Translations under genes and position numbers: made by a program
The notes under the pieces: model-generated
The model's database searches: none
Told to the model about the DNA's origin: nothing
The model's input: the letters and a program-made list of their open reading frames with translations, nothing else
Origin: Solirubrobacter sp963792915
GTDB taxonomy: Bacteria; Actinomycetota; Thermoleophilia; Solirubrobacterales; Solirubrobacteraceae
NCBI GenBank assembly: GCA_963792915.1
Contig: CAWBYD010000009.1
Span: 45,400-109,399, forward strand
Reading direction: 5' to 3'
Length of the DNA: 64,000 nucleotides
Part shown: positions 24,094 through 32,113 of the stretch, piece by piece
Layout of the letters: each line of letters begins with the position of its first letter
Position numbering within the stretch: position 1 is the first letter of the stretch

Positions 24094-26471
24094 GTGCGCT
24101 TTGAGGGGTACCGGCGGCTGCTGAGCGCGTGATGAGCCGCGGCCGGCGAGACGAGGTAGAGGCTGTGGCTCGGGGCGCCGGCGAGGCCGGACACGTCGAC
24201 GCCGTGCACGCGCGCCCAGCGCGCCGCGGAGCCGCATCCGCCGGGCTCGTGCGCGGAGCGCGGGCCGCAGCGCTCCGACGCGAGCACGTAGTGCACGTCG
24301 CCGTCGGACACGTCGCGCAGGAAGCGGCGCAGGGGCACGATCGGCTGGCCGGCGAGCGTTCCGAGCATCAGCACCGGCCGCGCGTCGCGCTCCACGATCG
24401 GCACGGCCTTGACGGCGGTCGCGGACGCGAGCTCGTAGCGGTCGCCGGCCGTATGCGCGTCGAGGAAGGACGCCATCCGCGCGGCCTGGCCGGGGCGCAG
24501 CGCGCCGATGTGGCCGGAGTCCGAGTCGGCCGTGCGCACGACGTGGATCGCCTGGGCCGTGGGGAGTGCGAGCAGCACGACCATCGCGGGGGCGGCGAGC
24601 CACGGCCGGCGGGCGAGCGCCACGACCGCGCCGCCGAGCGCGGCGGCGACCGCGGGCGCCAGCGCGTCGACGTAGCGGACCTGGAGGCCGGGCAGGAACG
24701 AGAACAGCGCGAGCCCGGTGAGCAGCCACGTGCCCAGCCCGGCGACCCCGGCGCGGGCGAGGCGAGTGGCCGGCCGGCGCGCGAGCAGCACGAGCGCGAG
24801 CGCGGCCGCGAGCAGCGCGGGGATCAGCTCGACGCCGAGCAGGTTCCGGAGATCGCCGCCGCGGCCGACGAGCCGGGCCGGGCCGGCGGGGTCGGGCCGC
24901 TTGGCAAGGTCCGCCGCGGCCTGGGGAGAGAGCGCGGGCGCCGGCGCGGCCACGCGCCGTCCGGTCGAGGCGCCCGCGCCGCCGCCGCCCGCGCGGTGCC
25001 GCGCGCCCGCCGCCGCGGGGTGCCGCCCGCTCGCCGCCGCGCCGCTCACCGCGCGGTGCCGCGCGCTCGTTACCGGGGCGCGGTGTCGCGCGCTCGCGGC
25101 CGCCGCGTGATGCCGCGCCGCTGCGCCGCTCACCGCCGCCGCGCTCGCCGCTGACGCGCCGCTCACCGCGCGATGCCGCGCGCTCGCCGCCGAGGCGTGA
25201 TGCCGCCCGCTCGCCGCCGCCCCGCTCACCGCAGCGCGGCGCCGCGCGCTCGCCGCCGCGGCGCGGTGTCGCGCGCTCGCCGCCGCACCTCTCGCCGCCG
25301 CCGACGCGCCGGTTCTCGCCGCGCCGGCGCGCGCCGGCGCCGCGGCCACGCTCTCGTCGGCCGTCCCGTGCAGCCGGTCCAGGCCGTTGTAGGCGAACGC
25401 GGCGCTGAGCGCGCTGCCGTTGCGCGAGCCGAACGCGTACGGCTGCTCGCGGCCGGGCGCGGTGCTCACGACCGCGAGCCAGCTCAGGCCCACGGCGGCG
25501 GCGACCGCGGCGCACAGCGCCACGCGCGAGAGGCGCTCGCCGATCCGCAGCGGGCTCGCGGCCACGTAGAGCACCACGAGCGCCGGCACCGGGATGAGCG
25601 CCTGGAAGAGCTTGACGTTGAACGCGGCGCCGACCGCGACGCCCGCGGCGGCGAGCAGCCAGCGGCCCGCGGACGCGTCGGCGCCGTCGGCACGCGCCGC
25701 CGACCCCGCGGCACGCGGGGCCGCGCCCTCGGCGAGCCCGGCCGCGCCCTCGGCACGCCGGGCCGCGCCCCCGGCGAGCCCGGCCGCGCCCTCGGCACGC
25801 GGGGCCGCGCCCCCGGCGCGCGCCGCCAAGCCCTCGGCGCGCCCGGCCGCGCTGTCGGCGCTCGCCGCGCCCTCCGCACGCGCGGCCACGCCCCCGGCAT
25901 GCCCGGCCGCGCCCTCGGCACGCGCCGCGACGCCCCCGGCGCGCGCCGCCGCGCCCTCGGCTCGCGCCGCCGCGACGAGGGCGACCGCGGCGAGCAGCGA
26001 GAGCGTCGTCGCGAGCTCGTCCATCGTGTCGCTGCGCGCCGTCAGCACCGCGAGCGGCAGCACCGCGAGCGCGGCCGCGGCGGCCAGCCCGGCCGCCCGC
26101 CCCCACAGCGACGAGACCAGGCGGTAGAGCAGCCAGACGCCGAGCACGCCCGCAAGCGCCGCGGGCAGCAGCAGCGAGCCCGTGCTGAAGCCGAGCAGCT
26201 TGACCGCGGCGACCTGCGGCCACAGCGCCGGCGCCGGCTTGTCGATCGCGACGCTGGCGCCCGGCTCCAGCGCGCCGAACAGGAACGCGTGCCACGACGT
26301 GCCCATCGAGCGCACGGCCGCGTCGTAGAACGGGTCGGGTTGCACGCGCGAGAGTTGCGTGAGGCGCAGGGCGAGCGCCGCCGCGGCGATCAGGATCCCC
26401 GCCGCGGGAGCCGCCAGCGCACCGACCTCGGCCGCGCTGACGCGCAGGGAAACCGTCCGTGAGCGCGACAT
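24060..26471 (-). CDS. GT39-like mannosyltransferase with two low-complexity repeat insertions
   Basis: An 803-residue polytopic protein of the ArnT/PMT-like GT-C family (core blocks DPFYDAAVRSMGTSWHAFL, VAIDKPAPALWPQVAAVKLLG, TARSDTMDELATTLSLL, FNVKLFQALIPVPALV). Two repetitive Ala/Arg-rich insertions split the fold: ~170-270 (ARAEGAAGLAGGAA-type units) and ~375-505 (SARHRAAAASARRRAA-type units). Both fall in loops between helices. The C-terminal soluble part has GDRYELASATAVKAVPI. ATG 26471 is used. The last 34 bp overlap the response-regulator gene. Transfer of a sugar from polyprenyl phosphate is inferred. Confidence 0.8.
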   Translation of the reverse strand: MSRSRTVSLRVSAAEVGALAAPAAGILIAAAALALRLTQLSRVQPDPFYDAAVRSMGTSWHAFLFGALEPGASVAIDKPAPALWPQVAAVKLLGFSTGSLLLPAALAGVLGVWLLYRLVSSLWGRAAGLAAAAALAVLPLAVLTARSDTMDELATTLSLLAAVALVAAARAEGAAARAGGVAARAEGAAGHAGGVAARAEGAASADSAAGRAEGLAARAGGAAPRAEGAAGLAGGAARRAEGAAGLAEGAAPRAAGSAARADGADASAGRWLLAAAGVAVGAAFNVKLFQALIPVPALVVLYVAASPLRIGERLSRVALCAAVAAAVGLSWLAVVSTAPGREQPYAFGSRNGSALSAAFAYNGLDRLHGTADESVAAAPARAGAARTGASAAARGAAASARHRAAAASARRRAAVSGAAASGRHHASAASARHRAVSGASAASAAAVSGAAARHHAAAASARHRAPVTSARHRAVSGAAASGRHPAAAGARHRAGGGGAGASTGRRVAAPAPALSPQAAADLAKRPDPAGPARLVGRGGDLRNLLGVELIPALLAAALALVLLARRPATRLARAGVAGLGTWLLTGLALFSFLPGLQVRYVDALAPAVAAALGGAVVALARRPWLAAPAMVVLLALPTAQAIHVVRTADSDSGHIGALRPGQAARMASFLDAHTAGDRYELASATAVKAVPIVERDARPVLMLGTLAGQPIVPLRRFLRDVSDGDVHYVLASERCGPRSAHEPGGCGSAARWARVHGVDVSGLAGAPSHSLYLVSPAAAHHALSSRRYPSKRTCSCRTAHSRS
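24955..25345 (-). repeat. Degenerate in-frame repeat block B in glycosyltransferase
   Basis: GC-extreme degenerate repeats built from CGCGCTCGCCGCC-like units encode alternating Ser-Ala-Arg-His/Arg and Ala runs. No stop or frame break occurs across ~390 bp. The encoded segment is strongly basic, unlike the rest of the protein. Confidence 0.75.
25665..25985 (-). repeat. Degenerate ~42-bp repeat block A in glycosyltransferase
   Basis: Imperfect repeats of about 42 bp (14 codons, RAEGAAGLAGGAA-like) run for ~320 bp in frame. They are inserted between the TARSDTMDELATT helix and the FNVKLFQAL helix. Confidence 0.75.
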
Positions 26472-26516
26472 GTTCCGCGAGCCTGCCCGCCACTCCGTTG
26501 CCGGCGGTTGGCTCCA

Positions 26517-26536
26517 CGTTGGGATCCGGTTGGATC
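26517..26536. promoter_or_regulatory. CGTTGGGATC-GGTTGG-ATC motif, copy 1
   Basis: CGTTGGGATCCGGTTGGATC lies 46-65 bp upstream of the repeat-containing glycosyltransferase start. A near-identical element is at 27993-28013 ahead of the other mannosyltransferase. Each copy holds two half-sites of GTTGG(G)ATC about 11 bp apart, suggesting binding of a common regulator. Confidence 0.4.
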
Positions 26537-27919
26537 AGCGCAGCAGCCGCTGCATGAAGCGCGAGTTGGCCTGGCCGGTGGCCGTGTGGGTCGGGTGTGC
26601 GCCGAGCCGGTGCAGCAGCGGCGCCGTGGCCGGCGCCCACGTCGCCAGCAGGAACACCGTCAGCGCGATCGCCGCCGCCCGCGGCGCGCCTGGCGCGCCA
26701 GCGCCGCGAACGGCAGCACCCACAGCACGTACCACGGCATCGCCCAGCCGAGCGACACGATCAGGCCCGCCATCACCCACGCCGCGGCGGTCGCCCAGCG
26801 CCGCGTCCGCCACGTCCACGCCGTCAGCCCGACGGTGAAGAGCACGAGCGCGACGTCCACCTCGCCGCGCAGTTGCGCGTCCAGCCCGCCGCGCCCGAGC
26901 GCGAGCCCGGCCAGGTTGGGCGCGCTCAGCCCCGCGACGAGCTTGGCCTGCGTGGCGTCGTCCGGGAGGTGCCCGTGGAAGCCGAGCCAGGTCGCCGCGA
27001 GCGCCGCGGCGCCGCCGAGCGCGACCCCGGCGGCGGCTCTCCCGCGGCGCCCGGCGCCCGCCAGCAGCACCGGGATCGCCAGCCCGGCGGAAAGCTTGAT
27101 CGCCGCCGCCCACGCCCACGCGCTCCCGCCCAGCAGCTCCTGGCGCGCGAGCACGAGCAGCGCGCCCCCGAGCAGCAGCGCCATGAACAGCACGTCGTTG
27201 TGGACGCCGCCGACGCCGTAGACCAGCACCAGCGGGTTGAGCGAGACGAACGCCACCGCGCGCGCCGGGTCGCGCCCCAGCCGCCGCGCGAGCAGCGCCG
27301 TCAGCACCGCCACGGCCAGCGCGGCGAGCAGCATCGTCGCCTTCAGCGCCCAGTAGGCGACCGGCAGCGAGAACCCCGCGAACGCCTCCGTCAGCAGCGT
27401 GAACGCCGGCCCGTACGGGCTGTGCAGGTGATGCCAGGTCGAGTACACGTACGCGGGATCGGCGCTCGCCTGGATCGGCACCGCGCTGTACGGATCGAGC
27501 CCGAACAGCGGCAGCATGCGGCCGTAGTGCAGGTAGTTGAAGGTGTCCGTGAGCGAGAACGGCGGCGCGAGGCTCAGCGCGACGTCGGCGAGCACGACCG
27601 CCGCGAGCACGGGCGCGAGCCCGACCCGCCGCGCGCAGGCCGCCGCGATCAGCCAGCACACCGTCATTGCCAGCAGGAGCAGCGTGATGTCCCAGCGCAG
27701 CGACCCGACCACGGTCGTCAACGACGGCCACAGCCCCGCCAGCGGCCCGGCGAGCCACGCGGGATCGCCGTGCTCGGTGGGCGGTGCGAGGAACGACGGC
27801 CGTTCCGCGGCGGCGACCGCCACCGTCACCGCTCCCGCCACCACGCCCGCGAGGGAGAGGACGCCCGCGGTGCCCTCGGTTGCCGGTCCGAGGGCACCGC
27901 GAACGGGGTGTACAGCCAC
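26535..27919 (-). CDS. Polyprenol-phosphomannose-dependent alpha-1,6-mannosyltransferase (MptA/B-like), 3' frameshift
   Basis: Polytopic GT-C mannosyltransferase with about twelve helices. Recognisable blocks are PPFSLTDTFNYLHYGRMLPLFGLDPY (split loop), YSTWHHLHSPYGPAFTLL, SLNPLVLVYGVGGVHNDVLFM and GWAMPWYVLWVLPFAAL. The uninterrupted frame stops at 26660. The expected tail (TVFLLATWAPATAPLLHRLG...THTATGQAN) continues in the next frame to 26535, so one base appears to be lost or gained in the G/C run at ~26670-26690. The start is uncertain: GTG 27919 is used, but the open frame extends to 28033 and a promoter-like TTGACC/TACACC inside it could favour a later start. It probably extends a lipid- or wall-linked mannan. 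Confidence 0.75.
27867..27900. repeat. Perfect 13-bp inverted repeat near the mannosyltransferase 5' end
   Basis: GCGGTGCCCTCGG (27867-27879) and its exact complement (27888-27900) enclose an 8-base loop. Read on the minus strand it follows a promoter-like TTGACC-16-TACACC, so it could be a leader hairpin or attenuator rather than coding sequence. Confidence 0.5.
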
Positions 27920-27992
27920 GTCCGGAGGGGTCAACAGCTCTCGCTGCGGGAGATGGGCCGTGGTCTGCGTGCTCCCAAGTAGACCCGGGCCG

Positions 27993-28013
27993 CGTTGGGA
28001 TCGGGTTGGGATC
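27993..28013. promoter_or_regulatory. CGTTGGGATC-GGTTGGGATC motif, copy 2
   Basis: Two GTTGGGATC half-sites at 27994-28002 and 28005-28013 match the element at 26517-26536. It lies upstream of the MptA/B-like gene and between it and the divergent GtrA gene, so it could control either. Confidence 0.4.
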
Positions 28014-28092
28014 CGTTGAGCGCCGGGCAACACGTTGGGTGTTTGTGAGACGTGCTGCCTGAACGCGACCCGCGGGCCTAGGGTGGGAGGCT

Positions 28093-28554
28093 GTGACCCA
28101 GTTCCTGCGCTTTGCCTGCGTCGGCGTGTCCAACACGGCGGTGACGCTCATCACGTATTCCGTCGCCGTGCACCTCGGCATGCATTTCCTACCTGCAGGT
28201 GCGCTTGCCTACGCACTGGGCGGGGTGAACGGCTTCGCGCTCAACGGCGCGTGGACGTTCGGCCGCCGCGGACGGCCGCACCGGTATGCAACCGTCGTAG
28301 TAGTCGGAATCGGGGCGAACCTCGCGCTGCTGCAGACCGCCGTCAGCCTCGGCGTGCCTCATGAGGCCGCTCAAGTGGTCGTCGTCGTGCCGATTACGCT
28401 GATCACGTTCGCCCTGTCCCGATCGTGGGCGTTCGCCCACGATGTCACGCCGTCTTCGTCGCCTGTCATGGACGCTCGCCGCTTTGTGCGCGCTGGCCGG
28501 CGCCTTGGCGCTCGCGGGCCGGACCGACCAGCCCCAGCCGGCGATCGCGGCTGA
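28093..28554 (+). CDS. GtrA-family membrane protein
   Basis: A 153-residue protein with four hydrophobic helices (FLRFACVGVSNTAVTLITYSVAV, ALAYALGGVNGFALNGAWTF, VVVVGIGANLALLQTAV, VVVVVPITLITFALSRSWAF). This is the GtrA fold, implicated in moving polyprenyl-linked sugars across the membrane or in wall polysaccharide synthesis. It starts at GTG 28093 with no strong Shine-Dalgarno. The membrane domain ends near residue 117. The remaining ~36 residues overlap the next gene by 113 bp and look non-native, so a frame error or unusual overlap is possible. It fits with the mannosyltransferases next door. Confidence 0.85.
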   Translation: MTQFLRFACVGVSNTAVTLITYSVAVHLGMHFLPAGALAYALGGVNGFALNGAWTFGRRGRPHRYATVVVVGIGANLALLQTAVSLGVPHEAAQVVVVVPITLITFALSRSWAFAHDVTPSSSPVMDARRFVRAGRRLGARGPDRPAPAGDRG

Positions 28555-29368
28555 GGACTGCCAGCCGGCGCGCGGCGACCGCCTGCTGGGCGACGCGCTG
28601 CTGCACGTTCCCGCGCACGCCAAGCCGCCGCTCGCGCTTGTGATCGCCTTCCACGGCGCCGGCGGGAACGGGCCCGACATGGCGGACTACAGCGGGCTCT
28701 CGATCACCGCCGACGCCAAGGGCTTCGCGGTCCTCTATCCCACCGCGGGCAGCTCGCAGCACTTCTGGAGCCTCAACGCGTCGATGCCGGGGGATGACGT
28801 CAACCGCTTGAAGGCGCTGCTGCCCCAGGCCGAGCAGGCCGCGTGCGCCGACCCCTTCCGCGTCTACGCCACCGGGGTGTCCAACGGCGGCGGCTTCGCG
28901 GCGCGCGTCGGCTGCGAACTGGCGGGCACGATCGCCGCGGTCGCGCCCGTGGCCGGCGGGTACCGCGCGCTCGATCCCTGCCCCGACGGGCGCCGGACCT
29001 CCGTGCTCGAGATCCACGGCACCGCCGACCACGTCGTCCCGTATGCCGGCCTCCCGCCCGACTACAAGGGCGCGGTGGCCGGCTTCCTGGCCGGCTGGAT
29101 CCGGCGCGACGGCTGCGAGGCGAAGGCGGAGCGCTCGAACCCGAGCCACGGCGTGACCCGCTTCAGCCACGACGACTGCGCGCCGGGCTACAAGGTCGAG
29201 CACCTGCGCCTGACCGGCACCGACCACGGCTGGCCGGGCGCGGACCCGCCGTTCCCGCGCCACAACCCCTCACAGCTCAAGGCCAACGACGAGATCTGGG
29301 CGTTCTTCGCTCACACCGTCCTCAGCGCCTCGGCGGGCGCCAGCCGCGCCGCCCGCAGCGCCGGGTAG
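28442..29368 (+). CDS. Secreted polyhydroxybutyrate depolymerase/feruloyl-esterase-like hydrolase (LpqC-type)
   Basis: A 308-residue exported alpha/beta hydrolase. It has a signal peptide (~1-27) and the esterase_PHB family features: oxyanion-hole block AFHGAGGNGPDM, nucleophile elbow GVSNGGG (Ser), acid IHGTADHVVPY (Asp) and TDHGWPG (His). Six cysteines probably form disulfides (DCQPA, AACAD, VGCELA, DPCPD, DGCEA, DDCAP). The start at ATG 28442 lies inside the end of the GtrA frame. The last 58 bp overlap the convergent ABC permease gene. Confidence 0.88.
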   Translation: MSRRLRRLSWTLAALCALAGALALAGRTDQPQPAIAAEDCQPARGDRLLGDALLHVPAHAKPPLALVIAFHGAGGNGPDMADYSGLSITADAKGFAVLYPTAGSSQHFWSLNASMPGDDVNRLKALLPQAEQAACADPFRVYATGVSNGGGFAARVGCELAGTIAAVAPVAGGYRALDPCPDGRRTSVLEIHGTADHVVPYAGLPPDYKGAVAGFLAGWIRRDGCEAKAERSNPSHGVTRFSHDDCAPGYKVEHLRLTGTDHGWPGADPPFPRHNPSQLKANDEIWAFFAHTVLSASAGASRAARSAG

Positions 29369-30480
29369 AGCCCGGCGAGCGCGCCGACGCCGATCGCGAC
29401 GGCCACGCCACCCGCGATCGCGACCGGCGGCACCGTCACCGACCATGCCTCGGACTTCGCGTAGCCGATCGTCACCGCCGCCCCGAGCGCGGTCCCCGCG
29501 AGCCCGCCTGAGCCGGCCAGCAGCAGCGACTCCGATAGGAACTGGACGCCGACGTTCCGGCGGGTCGCCCCGAGCGCCCGCCGCAGGCCGATCTCCGAGC
29601 GGCGCTCGAGCACCGAGATCACCATCACGTTCGCGATCCCCACGCCGCCGACCAGCAGCGCCACGGCGCCGAGCCCGAGGAACAGCGACGTGAACGCGGT
29701 CTTGGCCGCCGCCTTTGCCTCGAGCGCGTCCGACGGACGCGAGACCTCGACCTCCTCCGGGTGCTCCGGGTTGGCCGTCGCGCCCAGCTGGTCGCGCAGC
29801 GCCGCGACCCGGTCGGGATCCGCGCGTAGGTAGATCACGGACGCGTTACGGTCGGTCCCGAACAGCGAGGCCGCGGCGTCGAACCCGATCAGCGCGGCCG
29901 AGTCGAGCCCGTCCGCGAGCGTCACAGGGTCGAGGATCCCGATCACCGTGAACCAGCGTCCGCCGAGCCACACGCGCGAGCCCGCGTCGTCGATCCCAAG
30001 CGTGGCGGCGGCGTCCGAGCCGAGCACAACGGTCGGATAGCGTCCGGTCGCCGCGTCGAGGAAGCGCCCGTGCGCGAGCGTCCCGCCGACCGCGGACAGC
30101 AGGCCCGGATCGGCGGCCGCGACGCCGATCCCGCCCGTCTCGGCCACGTCGATATAGGGGGAGCGGCGGACCGTCTGGCCCGACACCGAGGCCGTGGCCG
30201 CGACGCTCTCCACCCCGTCCACGCGCCGCAGCATCGACGGAGCCGCCTCCGGCAGCACCGACTGGTCGCCGAGGAAGGACTGGCCCGGCGCCAGCGTCAG
30301 CAGGTTCGTGCCGAGCCGGTCGATCTGGGCCAGCAGGTCGGCCTTCGAGGAGTCCGAGATGCCGAGCACGGCGACCATCGCCGCGACGCCGATCCCGATC
30401 CCGAGCGCCGACAGCGCCGCGCGCGTGCGCCGGACGCGCAGGCCGAGCGAGCCCGTGCGCAGGACGTCTGAGAACCTCAC
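29311..30480 (-). CDS. MacB/FtsX-like ABC transporter permease
   Basis: A 389-residue permease with one N-terminal helix (~22-44), a large extracytoplasmic MacB_PCD domain (~45-260) and three C-terminal helices, the MacB/LolC-type four-helix layout. It ends with GALAGLYPALRAARLAPAEALRTV, the classic coupling tail. With the adjacent ATPase and adaptor it forms a tripartite-like efflux or lipid-extrusion pump. GTG 30480 overlaps the ATPase stop (GTGA). It is the last gene of a six-gene operon. Confidence 0.93.
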   Translation of the reverse strand: MRFSDVLRTGSLGLRVRRTRAALSALGIGIGVAAMVAVLGISDSSKADLLAQIDRLGTNLLTLAPGQSFLGDQSVLPEAAPSMLRRVDGVESVAATASVSGQTVRRSPYIDVAETGGIGVAAADPGLLSAVGGTLAHGRFLDAATGRYPTVVLGSDAAATLGIDDAGSRVWLGGRWFTVIGILDPVTLADGLDSAALIGFDAAASLFGTDRNASVIYLRADPDRVAALRDQLGATANPEHPEEVEVSRPSDALEAKAAAKTAFTSLFLGLGAVALLVGGVGIANVMVISVLERRSEIGLRRALGATRRNVGVQFLSESLLLAGSGGLAGTALGAAVTIGYAKSEAWSVTVPPVAIAGGVAVAIGVGALAGLYPALRAARLAPAEALRTV

Positions 30481-31133
30481 ACCAGCCTCCCGTCGCGCAG
30501 CTCGACCCGCCGCCTCGTCGCCGCCGCGATCTCGTGATCGTGGGTGATGATCACGATCGTCGATCCGTCGTCGTTGAGCTCCTGCAGCAGCGAGAGGATC
30601 TCGCTGCCGGTGCGGGAGTCCAGGTTGCCGGTCGGTTCGTCGGCGAACACGATCTCCGGGCGCCCGAGCAGCGCGCGGGCGATCGCGACGCGCTGGCGCT
30701 CGCCGCCCGACAGCTTCGCCGGCGCGTGCTCGAGCCGGTGGCCGAGGCCCACGCGCTCGAGCGTCTCGCGCGCCCGCTTGCGCCGCTCGGCGACGCGCGC
30801 GCCGGTGTAGAGCAGCCCGGTCGCGACGTTCTCGAGCGCGCTCATCCCGTCGATCAGGAAGAACTGCTGGAACACGAACCCGATCGACCGCGCGCGCAGC
30901 GCCGCGAGCGCCGGCTCGCGCAGCGTCGTGGTGTCGTCGCCGCCGACCTTCACGGCGCCCGACGACGGCCGTTCGAGCGTGCCCATGACGTGCAGGAGCG
31001 TCGACTTCCCGGAGCCGGACGGGCCGACGATCGCGAGCAGCTCGCCCTGCTCGACGCGCAGGGAGACGCCGCGCAGCGCCTCGACGCCGCCCGGGTAGGT
31101 CTTGTGCACGTCGCTGAGCTCAAGGACCGTCAT
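30477..31133 (-). CDS. MacB/LolD-type ABC transporter ATPase
   Basis: A 218-residue nucleotide-binding subunit with Walker A GPSGSGKST, Q-loop FVFQQFFL, signature LSGGERQRVAIARAL, Walker B IVFADEPTGNLDS and H-loop THDHE. The DEPTGNLDS pattern is diagnostic of the LolD/MacB class. ATG 31133 overlaps the adaptor stop (ATGA), and its own stop overlaps the permease start. Confidence 0.95.
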   Translation of the reverse strand: MTVLELSDVHKTYPGGVEALRGVSLRVEQGELLAIVGPSGSGKSTLLHVMGTLERPSSGAVKVGGDDTTTLREPALAALRARSIGFVFQQFFLIDGMSALENVATGLLYTGARVAERRKRARETLERVGLGHRLEHAPAKLSGGERQRVAIARALLGRPEIVFADEPTGNLDSRTGSEILSLLQELNDDGSTIVIITHDHEIAAATRRRVELRDGRLV

Positions 31134-32113
31134 TGCGCGGTCACCACCCGCTGTCCGGCCTGCACATCGCCGCTGATCTGGACCCAGTCGTCCGCGTAGA
31201 GCCCGGGTTCCACCGAGATGAAGTGGTGATCCGGCGTCTCGAGCGCGTAGCCGCCGCCCTGGCGTGCGAGCAGCGCCTTCACGGGCACGGCGAGCGCGCC
31301 GTTGCGCCGCTCGACGGCGAAGCCGACGTCCACGGGCGCCTGGTCGAGCGCCCTGCCGCGCGAGCGCAGCGCGATCGTCACGTCGACGGTGGTCTCGTCG
31401 CCGTGCTTGGTCGCGACCTTCCCGACGTCCGTGATCCGGCCGGTGGTCGAGCGGCCCGTCGGGAGGTCCACCGTGACCTTGTCGCCGACGCGCGCGATCC
31501 TCTGGCGGTCCGCGTCGAGCTGCACGGTCACCTGCTGGTGCGTCGAGGAGACGTCGGCCAGCGGCCCGGAGGCCGGGGCGCCGACGCTGGTCTTGAGCGC
31601 GCCGATCCGCGTCTCGCCGGGGCGGAAGACGATCTCGCCGCGCGAGAGCGTGCCGTCTTCGGTCATCCCGCGATCGGCCTGGAAGTCCTCCACGGCGGCG
31701 GTCGTGTCCGAGTCCCAGTCGTCGTCCACCGCACCCGGGTCGTAGCCGAGCTGCTTCAGGTTCCACTCGAGCTGGCGGACGTCCTCGCCGTCGCTCATCC
31801 AGGGGGAGAAGTCGCGCCAGGCGGGCAGCGCGCCGTAGAGCAGGAAGGCCGCGGGCTTGCCGTCGACGTCGTAGAGCGAGTGGCCGCGCGTGACGATGCT
31901 GCCTGCGTCGCGCAGCCCGGTGATCGTGCCGCTCACGGACGCCGAGATCGTCCCGGGATCGGCGTAGCCGAGCGTCCCCGAGATGCTCTCGCGGTCGACG
32001 AGGTCACGCTTCTCGACGGTCGCGGTCGTGGTGGGCGTCACCGCGTCCTGCGCGGCGTGCGCCGCGCCGCCGCAGCCGGTGACGAGCAGCGCGGCGAGCA
32101 GCGCGGGTCTCAT
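31130..32113 (-). CDS. Efflux adaptor lipoprotein with peptidoglycan-binding domain
   Basis: A 327-residue periplasmic-adaptor-like (membrane fusion) protein. The signal sequence ends in a lipobox (VTGC). A beta-barrel/lipoyl segment is interrupted by a PG_binding_1 domain (~105-165: DVRQLEWNLKQLGYDPGAVDDDWDSDTTAAVEDFQ), as in actinobacterial HlyD-like adaptors that tie an ABC exporter to the wall. The C-terminus has AVPVKALLARQGGGYALE and QAGQRVVTA, typical of adaptors. The start is ATG 32113, overlapping the upstream stop. Confidence 0.88.
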   Translation of the reverse strand: MRPALLAALLVTGCGGAAHAAQDAVTPTTTATVEKRDLVDRESISGTLGYADPGTISASVSGTITGLRDAGSIVTRGHSLYDVDGKPAAFLLYGALPAWRDFSPWMSDGEDVRQLEWNLKQLGYDPGAVDDDWDSDTTAAVEDFQADRGMTEDGTLSRGEIVFRPGETRIGALKTSVGAPASGPLADVSSTHQQVTVQLDADRQRIARVGDKVTVDLPTGRSTTGRITDVGKVATKHGDETTVDVTIALRSRGRALDQAPVDVGFAVERRNGALAVPVKALLARQGGGYALETPDHHFISVEPGLYADDWVQISGDVQAGQRVVTAQ

